Of a stretch of 64,000 nucleotides of DNA, positions 45,126 through 55,929 are shown one piece after another (position 1 is the stretch's first letter; every line of letters begins with the position of its first letter). The position numbers and the translations under genes were made by a program. The DNA is from Ornithodoros turicata (lineage: Eukaryota > Arthropoda > Arachnida > Ixodida > Argasidae). Location of the stretch: the NCBI RefSeq assembly GCF_037126465.1, contig NW_026999293.1, positions 124,001-188,000 of the forward strand. The letters run 5' to 3'. The notes under the pieces are model-generated. The model was not told the DNA's origin, did no database searches, and saw only the letters and a list, made by a program, of their open reading frames with translations.

Positions 45126-45512
45126 TGATATGTTCTTTGGCATGCCAATGTGGATTTCCGTACGTATACACAACGCTTCCGGGAAAGCAGTTTCGGTGCT
45201 CTGCGCCTCGAAGGACCTGAAAATAACCGATCAAAAGTGCAATTCCGGTTTCTGCACGTACTAACTATATACCGTCGCAGAGATACGAGTATTCTTATTC
45301 TTACCAGTGCGCTTTTGCGTGGCGTACATCCGTGTCTATCATGTGGCGGCCCGTGGACGACGATGAAGACGTGCCTCTGCTGGCGCGCGGCACTGCGTCT
45401 GCCAGCCAGTTCTACCGGCACCGTCCTAGCGTGAGGCCACGTCCATTTGCCCGCTGGGACATTCCACCATCGCCGGTCAGGACTCATGTAGAGGAACTCC
45501 ACCTCCTCTACA
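45126..45512 (+). mobile_element. 5' LTR of an LTR retroelement
   Basis: Starts TGATATG and ends CTACA, directly followed by TTTGGTGACCCGAACAAC, a typical primer-binding-site context. A TATA-like ACTATATACC (45263-45272) precedes a possible initiator TTACCAGTGC near 45301. Its left edge coincides exactly with the end of block D' similarity. No matching 3' LTR was seen, so the element is incomplete. Confidence 0.65.
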
Positions 45513-45870
45513 TTTGGTGACCCGAACAACGAACACCATGTTCGGCGTAATTCGGCCATGCAACATCCTAAATTTTTCGGCAAACCGGCCGCAAACCACC
45601 CTCTAGCAGGCAAGGCGCACCGGGACCACTGTTCCACCGGGGACCCGCAGGGAGACCACAGTAAGCTGACTTTCCGGCCTCCACCTGCTTCATGACGGAC
45701 CTCCCCGGCACTTCTCTGGCGGCAACCGGCATTCACGCTGTCGTACCGGTCGCAGTACTGTCGCCCACTAAGCAACAACGCTCGACAGCAGTCACTCCAC
45801 AAGCACTCAGCGCACTCAACAAGGGCTCAACGCTCTCTTCTTCAACGGCTCTTCTTATGCTGAATGCATA
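45513..45870 (+). mobile_element. primer binding site and truncated leader of the LTR element
   Basis: TGGTGACCCGAACAAC at about 45515-45530 is the presumed tRNA primer site. No gag frame of useful length follows on the plus strand. A minus-strand frame of 232 codons over 45104-45802 is antisense to the LTR and is rejected as a gene. Confidence 0.5.
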
Positions 45871-46690
45871 AGACAGCGCAAGACTCGGAAAACACCTTAC
45901 TTGTAAAGTAACTAGCATTATCGCTGATCAGTTGAGCCGGGAATCCAAACCTTGCAAAGGTATCGAACAATTTCTCCCACACTTTTTGTGAAGTCAGCGT
46001 CCTGAGAGGGAAAAGCTCAAACTACTTCGTGAAGTGATCAGTAACTACGAAAAGATACTGGTTACCTCTGCGGCTACGGGGCAAAGGTCCCATAACATCA
46101 CAAGCTACAATTTGCCAAGGCCTATTGGAACGAACAGGCTGTAAGCGTCCCGGTGGCAAACCACCACGAGGTTTAGCTTTCTGGCATACGGGACAAGTGC
46201 GAACATACCTTGTTACGTCTTTCCTCATTCCTGGCCATGTCCCAACACGACACAACTTTTCATAAGTTTTCCTGCCGCTACTGTGACCTGCCAAGGCCGA
46301 GTCATGAAAGTAACGTATGAACGACTTACGCAACTTCCGTGGCACCACGACTCTAAACGGGGAGGAGCTGCCATCGTCCTCCGCCTGGGGTATGTACCTG
46401 AGCAGGATGCCATCCTCACCCAGCAGATAGGAGTCGTACCCTTCTACAGCATTTCCGGTGTCCGCTGGGTCTTGTTCTGCAAGCCACTGGGACACCCGCT
46501 GGCAAAGGCCGTCCGCTCTCTGAGCGCTGATGAGGTGCTCTCTGAGGCTCCTCCTCCTGGGTGCCTGCCAATGGGAGGACGTGGAGGTCAGGCACTTACC
46601 AAGCCTCTGCTTTCGCCTAAGAGATGGCGCAGCTTTACCGTTGGTTCGTGTGTGTCGCAAGGCCTCTGCCATGGCGCACCAATCTAACCA
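45870..46690 (-). pseudogene. Ty3/Gypsy integrase fragment
   Basis: Minus strand: an H2C2 zinc-binding domain (HDSALAGHSSGRKTYEKL ... CPVCQKAKP, about 46310-46180), then the integrase core start PWQIVACDVMGPLPRSRRGN and YLFVVTDHFTK. A TAG at 46019-46021 interrupts it. The core continues in the same frame as FELFPLRTLTSQKVWEKLFD and DNASYFTSKVF, placing two of the three DDE acidic residues. The frame is lost near 45870. A dead fragment with no LTR of its own visible. Confidence 0.85.
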
Positions 46691-46744
46691 ATGGCTTCGC
46701 TGTCCGTCAAGATGAGAACGACGACTGGAATGTTATGTAGACGT

Positions 46745-47240
46745 CGTTATCTACAGCCAAAAAATGTCAAGTTGGGAATGTATAATTCTCACTTTGTTTC
46801 TAGATGTAGTTATTGTTTTATGGTGTGGGTTACTACCACAGCCAAGAACATAAATGTACTATCTGTCCTGCAAACAAGAGCCTCGAAAAAATTATGACTG
46901 GCCCGCGTTCTCTTGAGCATTCCAGAGAGCTGTTTAGGTGCTATAACATTATGCCAATTTCAGTTTTTTTAAAGTTACGAATTGACATTAACGTATTCTT
47001 AAGTGTTCGTAATAATCGTGTCGAATTCTTGGATTTGTGTAATCTTCGGAAACGTTCCTATTCCTATCAACATAGAGCTGTACAATTTAATGTACCGATA
47101 TGTAGAACTAATTACCAGAAACAGTCAATACAGTACATGTCGGCGTCTTTGTTTAACCAGTTTATAGATGCGTCAGTAGAAACTTCCTTGTTTTCGAAAC
47201 CGGAATTTTTCGATTTGTTTATATCCGGGGATTAATTGAA
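46745..47240 (+). mobile_element. CR1/Jockey-like LINE 3' fragment
   Basis: Reads HSRELFRCYNIMPISVFLKL and later RAVQFNVPICRTNYQKQSIQ, ending SKPEFFDLFISGD then stop. This is the C-terminal tail of an arthropod non-LTR reverse transcriptase. Upstream frames with VWVTTTAKNINVLSVLQTRA belong to the same protein in a shifted frame. Confidence 0.72.
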
Positions 47241-47299
47241 TTTCTATTTTTTATGCGCTTCTTCCGCGTAATTTCTCTATAGTGCTGTCGTATGATGTA

Positions 47300-47760
47300 T
47301 TCTTCGGAGCAGAGTCTTCGCCAGGCCTTCTCGTCAAGATGCTGCATTAATCCACCGAATGCGACTCGATGTGGCCTTCACAGCTCAGTGGCGTTACCGC
47401 TTCAGACAAGTTGACACTCGCACCTGCTGCCACTGTGGTGCCCTAGAGGATCTGGAGCACATTCTTCTTCATTGCCCCCACTACCAACCTTCCCGAACCG
47501 CACTCTCCGTGTCTGTTAGTCAGCTGGACTCTCGCCCCTTCTCCCTATCGAAATTGCTTGGTCCCTGGCCCAATCCAGCCCAGTAACGATTTGCGCTCAA
47601 AGCTCTTTTGACATTTCTGGACACCATCGGACTTGGATGGTTATTGTGAAGGGGCTCATTTTTTAATTCCCCTCATCCCCACCAGCACTGGGGTAGAGTA
47701 TCGCCTCTGGAAATGAACCTCCCCACCCATCATCTCACAATAAAGTTGTTGTTGCTGTTA
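47300..47760 (+). mobile_element. I/R1-like LINE 3' end
   Basis: HRMRLDVAFTAQWRYRF leads to a CCHCGALEDLEHILLHC finger (47427-47477), the C-terminal zinc finger following RNase H in these LINEs. The 3'UTR ends CAATAAAGTTGTTGTTGCTG at about 47738-47757. 5'-truncated. Confidence 0.8.
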
Positions 47761-48073
47761 GGCCATCTGGCTTTCTACTCACTCCCATCCCAAATAAAAT
47801 TGAAATATGCATGCAACTACGCACTAACCACATTCCAAATATGCACTAAAAGTCTGAATACACATGTACAGGATGTCTCAGCTAAATGCAAACATATCTT
47901 TTAAAACTATGACGGTGAAAGAGCACACTATCGCCTCTCGCGTCCTGAGGGAACATTAAAAGAAAAGACAACGTCTTGCGCTATTTGCCTAAACATTTAG
48001 GTCTGCTGATTCCAGGTGAGCGGCAATCATTTGTGGGTTCTTGAATTCGAACGGTGAACTGAAAAATGCTGAT

Positions 48074-48174
48074 CATGAAAGAACTGATGTTCTGAGGCTG
48101 GAACAACATAGAAGGGACAAATACATACAAATCTTTCTATGTTGTTCCAGCCTCAGAACATCAGTTCTTTCATG
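48074..48174. repeat. perfect 40-bp inverted repeat (hairpin)
   Basis: Arms 48074-48113 (starting CATGAAAGAACTGATG) and 48135-48174 are exact complements across all 40 bp, around a 21-nt loop. A transcript through it would fold into a long perfect stem. The tRNA-like sequence lies 146 bp downstream. Confidence 0.95.
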
Positions 48175-48319
48175 TTCAACAGTTGCCACTTGCGTCGATC
48201 CCGTCGTATGAATGTGTGTGTGAGTGAGCGAAAATGTAAGAGTGAAAGGAAGATGAGTGAGAGAGAGTGGCTGGTTTGTCCCTTCAGATGACGCACCCTG
48301 GAAGTCGCTGAGACGGCGT

Positions 48320-48392
48320 GTTAGCTTAGCTCAGTTGGTAGAGCCCTGGACCGGCAATCCAGAAGATGTGGGTTCGAGTCCTACAGCTAGCT
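48320..48392 (+). tRNA. tRNA-like sequence, anticodon GGC (Ala), atypical
   Basis: A full cloverleaf can be drawn. The acceptor stem is GTTAGCT/AGCTAGC (one G-U). Box A is TAGCTCAGTTGG, with D stem GCTC/GAGC. The anticodon stem is CTGGA/TCCAG with loop CCGGCAA, and the T stem GTGGG/CCTAC carries box B GGTTCGAGTCC. A TTTT Pol III terminator begins at 48397. Position 33 is C instead of the near-universal U, and GGC is unusual for eukaryotic tRNA-Ala. It may be a tRNA-derived repeat or pseudogene rather than a working tRNA. Confidence 0.55.
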
Positions 48393-49799
48393 AACCTTTT
48401 CAGTGACTTTCACCTTTCATTGAAAAATGCTGTTGATTCACCCATAAGAAATCAAAGTTTGTTTTCATGAGTGCATTTCCCAGGCGGAACCTGGATGTAA
48501 AACATTCTGGGAAAACGTTGTGCAGTGCACATTCCTTGTCGCGTAATTTTTCTACAGAGAATCGTAGTAGCGCTAACGTTCCCCTCTTTGTCGTTGGTCG
48601 GTCACCGAGGAAAGTGCGGTATATCTACGCAGTGCGGGCCACGCGTTAAAATTCTATGTGTGACCTACGTTAATCTGAAGTCGAAGCTTTGCATTCCACA
48701 TTCCATAAGTGGCGTCGCTCATAGCCACAGTTGCTTCGTGGTGCTATCACGGAATCAAAAGAGTATTAGGAGTGGGTAGGTGTATACGTTGCAGTTGGCT
48801 TTTTACCGCTTCGTTGGTTGATTCCTGATAACAAGTTACAAGTACCCACAGCTAAGATTCATTGCCTTGCTTGGTTCGTCCTTCTTGCAACAAGTATCCA
48901 CTACATGTACGATCAGTAAAAATTGGACGTAGGGTACATGGGTAGAGAAGTTGCACAAACCGAGCAATTTTGAGTTGTTTTGCATACTGAGAAGGCAGGA
49001 ACGGCTTTTATCGAGTATCTCTCAAGCGAGAATGATAATGGAGCTGCGGAAGTCGTTTTCGGGATGCTATGCAGCTATACTTCGAATTACTTGTACATTT
49101 TGCATTTTTGTCGGTTATGACTTTATAGTATCGATCAATATTATTTAAATAGCGGACGTATTCATTTGTAGCCGGAATTCGGGGACCTTTTCTTCATGAC
49201 CCTTGTTTTGAAGCAATCAGGTAGACGTGCTGTACGGATTACTAGTGACTTATGTGTTGACTTACTAATTAAATTACTTTATGTAGACACAGACCTCTTG
49301 TGCCTTTTCACCTAACTTCATTGCCGTACTAAAAGCTCAATATTTGAACTTGTGGCAATACGGAGTATATGCCACTATTTGCGCTTATTGCATTTAAAGC
49401 GCGTGTTGTTGCCTCCATTTCTTACATCAGTCTCTGATAAGGCCATTGGTTGTCATGTACTATCGTTCCAAATAATACGTGAAAGACATCTGCTTACAGA
49501 CTGACTAGTTTGGCTTTGTTGAAATCTAAACACTCAAAGCACACGGAACTCTAGTGCGTTGTTCATGTGTCTCACACCATGTATGTGACTCAACTGACTA
49601 GTTTGATTGTGTTGAAATCTGAGCTAAATACATATAAAGCACACATAAGCTATGTTCACTTCTACGTGTATCTGATCTGACACGTCTATCATCTAGAAAC
49701 GCACAACTAGAAACACACGTCTAGAAAAAGCTGGCTCTCGGTGCCCTTTTAAGAGATCGCGCAATTGAAAATAGCCGTTCCACATTTCCTCAACCCCCT

Positions 49800-50060
49800 C
49801 TCAAAAATTTTTGTCACCTCACCTCACCTCACCTCAATCTCAATTTCGGAAATTTTTCCTCACTCACCCCACCTCAAAGTCATTGTCAAAAAATCTTCCA
49901 CCTCACCTCACCTCAACCTCTTTCTCAAAAATTTTCCTCACCTCACCTCAACCTCCCTCTCGAAACATTTTCCTCACCTCACCTCAATCTCTCTTTTGAG
50001 AATTTTTCCTCACCTCACCTCAATTTCCTTTTAGAAATTTTTCCTCACCTCACCTCAATG
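49800..50060. repeat. CCTCACCTCA minisatellite
   Basis: About six units of 45-55 bp, each with CCTCACCTCACCTCA followed by a variable AATTTTT-containing spacer. The array ends in a hairpin-prone CACCTCA...TGAGGTGAGGGTGA junction near 50050-50080, similar to the array at 40986. Confidence 0.85.
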
Positions 50061-50129
50061 TGCGTGAGGTGAGGGTGATGTGAGGGTGTGGGCACCCTCA
50101 CCCTCATTTGCCCTCGTGAGGATGCCCAC

Positions 50130-51680
50130 CTCTGCTCAGCTGTGCCGAAGAACCGGATGCAGAACTTACGCCAATATGCCAATTTGTTCCACTGTTCTTT
50201 TAATCTGTGAGGTACGATGGAAGTAAATAAACTGCTGCGTTAACCTCGTATGTGCAGTCGCTCCTACAGCGTGTGTTATATGTCATGCATGTGCGTGCTC
50301 TTCGTGCACAGCGCCTCGAATTTCTGTTATGAAATACGCTGACAGCTGAACTTCTGCAAAGCACTCGTGACAATAACGTTATTTTAAGATGAGGAATGGG
50401 GAGTTTCATTGCCAGGGTCCATACTCCACCTAGTGGTGCTAGTGGTGATGTGGTGAATAAAATAACGAGCCACACCACACGAAAACCGAACAACAAACGA
50501 AAACAAACAAAAAATATAAAATCGGAAGTACCTTACAATAACAAACAGCGTGAAACCTTTCTGAGTAAAAATAATTAGTTTTATAGGTTGACATTCACCA
50601 AATTCACCATCATGCGTGTGTGCCCTGTGCACGGCAGTTACGACCCCCGATTCGGAATACAGGCAGCGGAGAAGAAAAAGAAGGCAATTATTACCATTAG
50701 AAACGACAGCAACACGACTAAAGCACGTTTGGAATACATCAGCACACTGATTCTTAAGAAAGATGCGTGCTAATCAGCAATGAGGAGCGTTTAAAGCGCA
50801 ATAAATACTCCAAATCAAATCGCTCCCCATTGTTTCCTATGGGAGCAGCCGGCGCCAGTGGGCCCTCCAACATGGCGGCCGGTTGCCGCACCTCTCTCCC
50901 ACGAGCTCCTCTCCTATGCGCGATCCAGCCCTTATACACAGAGATCAGTGGTTTACCTGTGTATTCGTCTTTGGATTATTGTTGTCTTCGGAAATACGTG
51001 CCTACATTTGTTACGATGCATAACGATTTATTGATTTCGCTCGCAAAGCATACAAACGCCACTTCAACACGTCATAGGCGGTAAACATCTCCATGTGTGT
51101 TAGTCGAAGGCAAAGGGATGGCGGTGTCGCAAGTAATCTCATGATTCACGTTTGATATGACAACGTTTACCTTGCGATTCCGGTAGCACTACTGAATTGT
51201 GCACGTATTCCGAAGGTTCGTACATCGGGACGTTGTTCCCTCCATCGGTTCGTTTCCCCGTTTGTTATCCCACGGGACTACACAGGGTTGACAACAAATG
51301 GAGCAGCTCCGCTGTAGTTAGTGGGCAGAAATTCGTCCACTAAAACTGTACATGACCAACGAATGGTTGCACCTGGGAGGCGACGCTCGGGGATAGGAGA
51401 ATCCCATTGACGGCGCGCCAAGTACGTTCTCTAGAGTCTTCCTATATTAACTCTATGATTTTAAAACTGAATCGTCGTCGTCGTCATCGCTGCGTGCCGC
51501 TAAGCGGCAGGAGTGGCGAACACTTTCCTTCTCAAAACTTGTCACACCGGCAAATTTGGACAACAGCCAGTGATTATATGGAGCCGTGGTCGCTCTGTAA
51601 CTCAGTTCTTATAGCGATATTCGCAATAACATTCAAATACAAATGGCGTTGCGATGGTTGTAGACTAGTGCGTTTGTTGC
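50130..51680. other. no gene recognised
   Basis: Unclassified, moderately AT-rich sequence with short open frames lacking domains. An ATGGCGG in GC-rich context at 50871 could mimic a start codon, but the frame stays open only to the stop near 51082 and shows no domain. Confidence 0.4.
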
Positions 51681-51684
51681 GTTA

Positions 51685-51745
51685 AAGGGAGCCAGCCAAT
51701 ATGGCTGGTCTTCCACGATGATGCCAATACATATACATATACAAA
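51685..51745 (+). mobile_element. LINE 3'-end hairpin tail, copy 1
   Basis: GGGAGCCAGCCAATATGGCT, then GGTCTTCC and GATGCCAATACATATACATA. The inverted CCAGCC/GGCTGG and the CCAATACA tail match the copy at 52115-52170, so these are 3' ends of one non-LTR family. Confidence 0.55.
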
Positions 51746-52114
51746 TGCGAGGCCCGTAAAACGGTCGTCGGGGCAGCATCGCTTGCGGTGTTGTTTCCGG
51801 GAAGATTTTTTCTAAAGATGTTTCGGTTTCGCAGCGGGTGTTCGCAGAGTTTTACAGAGGGAGAGAGCAGTCCTTGGTGCTATGGAGTTCGGAAGACGCT
51901 GGCTAACTTCGTCTGGGCTATTCGAAGAAACACATGGAAGGTACGTTGTTCACTAATAAGCAATACTTTCCTTCGTGCCGTTATCCCGTACGCAACTCTC
52001 CGCAGTCTTGGTCTGTTGCATGGCGACGACAAGCACGAACATCAATCATTAACGTGACGTGATTTCACAAGCAGGAGTTGGCATTGCACTAGTTCTAGTT
52101 TTAGTCCTAGCTTG

Positions 52115-52175
52115 TTGAGATAGTTATACGGGAGCCAGTCCTTGTGACTGGTCTTCCGCCTCGATGCCAATACAC
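52115..52175 (+). mobile_element. LINE 3'-end hairpin tail, copy 2
   Basis: GGGAGCCAGTCCTTGTGACT, then GGTCTTCC and GATGCCAATACACACAAATG. It differs from copy 1 by compensating stem changes (AGTCC/GACT), which supports a conserved 3' hairpin. Confidence 0.55.
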
Positions 52176-52179
52176 ACAA

Positions 52180-53084
52180 ATGTTTCGGTTTGCTCCTGTC
52201 TCAATTGCCTCCTCGGAAGAATGGAAAAACTCTGAATTCATCTCCATTTCTTAAAAGGACCATAACCAGGCCGCCGAACATTTCACAACTCATGGGACGC
52301 CGTGAAAGAACGCTGGTCATAATACCCAAATATTCATTTCGTTCGGCTTATGCCAGCTCGCAGTGACCCATATAACTGCTTTCAACGATGAGTAACCAGC
52401 GAGCCTCTCTCCATCACGCATACGTCGGATGGCTACGTAGCCCTTTGCCGTCCAATCGCCGGGCAGAGCTCCGAACATGACGTTTCAAATTACCAGTCAA
52501 TAAACACGCTTCATTATCAGCTGTAACCATAGGGCTCTCACAATAACTAGAAACCAAGCCAGCGGAGAGGAGTATGTCAACATGTGGGCCGCCGTGATCG
52601 ATACGGTAGGCCTAGCGTGTTACGAACGGTGGCTCCTACGAGTTCTCTGCGCCGCTCCTTCGTGTCGAAGCGCAGGGTTTAAACCGCAAGATACTCGTTC
52701 CCTGCTTCGCACACGGCATGGCAGGCGGAACACAGCGAAAGCGACTTGCATTGAATTGGATATCATTGCGCCGAACGCACCGGGTCTTCACATTCGAAAG
52801 GCTGCGGCAAATCCGGCCGAATCCAGAATGTCGGTTATGGCGCCTCCCGGGCTTGGACATTGGGAGAGGGTATCACCCCCGTACAACTCCTTTGCTCTCC
52901 CCCATCACTCTCTCTCCCAGCTTTTCTTCTAGCCTCTCTCCTTATGATTTCTATGGCTGTAAGGCGGAGTGCTTAGTTTGTTTGTATGGAACTTGAGTCT
53001 GCGCTCCGTGGTTCCGTAATTCAGCGTCATGATATCTCCAACGTTTTCGCCTGGCGTAAACGTCTGCAGTTGGGCCGCTGTCGT
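52180..53084. other. no gene recognised
   Basis: Open frames at 52582-52932 and 52718-52996 overlap one another and have no recognisable domain or codon pattern. I see nothing else. Confidence 0.4.
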
Positions 53085-53160
53085 TCGACGCGGTTCGAAC
53101 CCGGTTTCATCCTGGGTGACATGGCCAGCAGGCTAACCACTGCACCAGGCGAGCTGGTGA
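53085..53160 (-). mobile_element. tRNA-like SINE head fragment
   Basis: CGGTTCGAACCCGGTTTCAT through GGCTAACCACTGCACCAGGC matches the tRNA head of the SINE at 39300-39378. The body is missing. Confidence 0.7.
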
Positions 53161-53504
53161 CGCGATGCCGCGTGACTCAAACCAAAGTACGGCAGCGCAC
53201 CCGTCAGGACCATCGAAGATGAAGAAGACAGCCCATGGCGTTCCTACATAAGATTCCGGAACTGTAGTGCCGGATATCCATTCTCGCTCGCGGCGTGCTA
53301 CTGCGCGGAATACTTAGTACGCGAATGATACCTAAATTGAATGCTTTTGTTTCTGAGTATGAGACTGTAACTGTTTTCATATTGAATAGAAGAAGACTCC
53401 TATTCATCTAGTCCATTTCCCCAAGTGGAATAAAATCATGCGCGGAACCCTTGATTGTAATTGGTGAAAAAAGTGCCACATCAAAATGACGTGAAGTTAG
53501 AGCG

Positions 53505-53543
53505 ACAACGGCAAGCCCTATCGCCATCACCACCACCACCACC
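53505..53543 (+). mobile_element. 39-bp SINE stub with perfect target duplication
   Basis: Only the last 39 bp of the SINE (ACAACGGCAAGCCC plus the CACCAC tail) inserted. The exact 14-bp direct repeat GTGAAGTTAGAGCG flanks it at 53491-53504 and 53544-53557. Confidence 0.9.
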
Positions 53544-53599
53544 GTGAAGTTAGAGCGCAAGGTGCTGCTAAAATGCGAAAGAGTGCAGCGAATATTTCA

Positions 53600-54630
53600 A
53601 CCGCATGCAATCACCTTTTGGTTTTGAGCGCTAGACCTCTACCTGTTTGTAAACAAATGACGTCCTAATGTTCGACAGCGCAACGAATTTGGTAGAGTTG
53701 AACCAGACATGTACAAGATACTCAAAAATGTATTTAAGGTAAGATAATAAATACTAACGTTAGAATGTAATTAAGATAGAGTATAAATACATGAAAATTA
53801 AAGTAATTAAGATAGAGTACAAAATACTTCAAAAAGTATTTGAAATACAATTAAGATACTATTTATCCTTGAACGCAAAAGGTTACCAGTCATGGTCAAT
53901 GCCGCAAGTCGCCGCTATGTGATATGAATCACCTAAAACCCGCGCACTACGCTAGCCACCGCTGTGTGATAGGAGTCATCTAAACACATGTCCAAAAAAA
54001 GATGACAGAGATACCACATAACTCCACTAAGTATATGTGACCCAGAACAAAGCAAACTTCTAGCAGGTCACTGCTCGGCGAGGTCAGAATTCGGCGTCAC
54101 GGTATCAGGGCACACATAATAGAACCCTCACTGGCAAAGGATTAGTACACACGGGGCAAGATCTCTAAATGGAGACTTCCAAGAAGGGCCAATGTTCGGG
54201 TCAAGTCCGAGGGACTCAGGAAATTTCCACTGAACAGGCAATATAATGGAAAGACGAGACACAAAGTTTGAGAGGGAGATCCAAAATATGTAATTAGAGT
54301 ATTGAGTAGAAAATACCATAAAATTTATTTTAAATAGAGTACAAATGGCCAAAACAAAAAGTATTGAGTAAAGTACCAAAATACCGCAAATTGTATTTAA
54401 AATACAGTATTTTAAATACAATACTCCAAATACGTACAAGTCTGAGTTGAACCACGTTCAAAGCTAGTAGCTAACAAGGTCGCGCCCGAAAGCCACGGCC
54501 TTGAGGGGATAAAGATTATCTCTATTATTAAGGGACGCGACCTTCTCTCCTACTTTTCTTTCAACAGGAGACAGAGAACAATTGCCAATTCGTAGAACCC
54601 AGCACTCCCCTTCCGATCTGTTCAGGTCTG
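53600..54630. mobile_element. second copy of the 7047-7939 MITE family, interrupted
   Basis: CTACCTGTTTGTAAACAAAT...GACGTCCTAATGTTCGACAG matches about 7320-7370. After the inserted element, CGAAAGCCACGGCCTTGAGG...CTCCCCTTCCGATCTGTTC matches about 7410-7560. Confidence 0.7.
53704..54444. mobile_element. hAT-like MITE, 741 bp, with 8-bp target duplication
   Basis: Inverted ends CAGACATGTAC and GTACAAGTCTG. The flanks are the 8-bp direct repeat AGTTGAAC (53696-53703 and 54445-54452), the hAT target-site length. The interior is AT-rich with repeated GTATTTAAAATAC-type words and no transposase. It is nested in another MITE. Confidence 0.88.
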
Positions 54631-54949
54631 TCTACCAACGTCATGATGACGTTGATAGTCAGACGAGGTTTATTGCAAGCAGTTTTCAGTGTCGAAGTTG
54701 CAATGATATAACGCAGAGAAATGGGCACCTTTTATACCTGTTTACGGTTCCTTTAATGTCTATAAAGGCCTTGCTGAGCGACTGTCTGCACGATGCTCTT
54801 TATGGCCCTTGCCGGCCCTTGAGCGGCCCTTTTTCATGGGTCATCTCACGACGAGCTTGTTGTCAGCCGAGAGTGTCTACTGCCGGCGTAAAAGATCGAA
54901 CATGCAAGCTCAGGGCCGCTCACCCAAAATGAAGCATTTGCGCCTGTCT

Positions 54950-55832
54950 CCTCAGTGACGAGCGGAAAAGTGCCCCGGCATTGACGACCTCTCAGTTGAG
55001 TTCAACAAGTGCTTCTAGAGAGTGTAATAGACTCTTGCATGACTCGGGTTTTTAACATCTGCTTTGCTCAGGCGTTGCTATACCCTAGCATGCAGGTTGG
55101 TGTTGTTGTCCTCCAGTTCAAAGACAAATCTCAAAAACTGGACCCAGATGCTTATCGATCGATAACCATCTGGGCCCAGTTTTTCAGCGACTACACCGTT
55201 CCTCTTCGTGAGCGACTACACCGTTTTCACGTCTCTCGCTCTGACGGTTGCCCATCTTGCGGGATATGTGTAACCGGCAGAGCACTGTTTCAGGCGTTGT
55301 CGTGTTCCTCTTTTGCTGTAGAGCACAGTAACCCAGATATTTCGTCTGTCGCCTGGCCACCGTACAGTTCCTTAAAACCGTTGCCTGTTCCGCCCGTTCA
55401 ACGTAAACTGTTGGCTTTATTAATTACCGAGATCAACTTTCAAATTTGGATCCGTCGTTGCCAGCTGGCTTTCGGAGGCCTAGACTTCGGGAGACGCAGC
55501 TATATTTCAGGCTCTCAGGGTCGGGCTTCGTAGCCACATTGTCCATGAGCAAGCACTGTATGGTCTTGTGGAGTGCTCTCGCCGCTGGCTGACGTCTACT
55601 CGTGTTTTCCGCCACGTTCAAGGTGAGTGGCAAATCATATTCTAGCCAGCTCGCTAGGACCGTACTGCACTCAGCAGCGGCTCTCCCGTGTTTGAATTGT
55701 TCGCTTGGTATGGTCAGTACGAAAAGTAAACCCTCCTAGAGAGTGTTATTACCTAGCTTGTAGGACTGTAACGTAAAGTTAGTGTCTGTCCAAAGGGGAC
55801 TACCTCCATAGGTAGCTCTCCTGCATGATAAC
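54950..55832 (+). mobile_element. Tx1/L1-type LINE, deleted (RT start joined to C-terminal finger)
   Basis: RT N-terminal motifs CPGIDDLSVEFNKC and ALLYPSMQVGVVVLQFKD, then DPDAYRSITIW, are followed directly by LRERLHRFHVSRSDGCPSCG, a zf-RVT type C-terminus, at about 55190. The RT catalytic core is missing. The 3'UTR ends with hairpin CTACCTCCATAGGTAG and TGATAACAATA before a TA microsatellite. Confidence 0.78.
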
Positions 55833-55859
55833 AATATATATATATATATATATATATAA
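55832..55859. repeat. (TA)n microsatellite
   Basis: About 14 TA dinucleotides directly at the 3' end of a LINE. Confidence 0.95.
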
Positions 55860-55929
55860 CGCTGATACTTACTTGCTGACAATACACAACGCTGACGCTT
55901 TGGGAAGCCAGAGATTTGTACGCCGCAGT

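Noticed and set aside
45104..45802. 232-codon minus-strand open frame
   Set aside because: It runs antisense through the LTR and leader of an LTR element, crosses the duplication boundary at 45124 and shows no domain.
49765..50034. Frame with repeated FPHLTSISL peptides
   Set aside because: A translation of the CCTCACCTCA minisatellite, not a protein gene.
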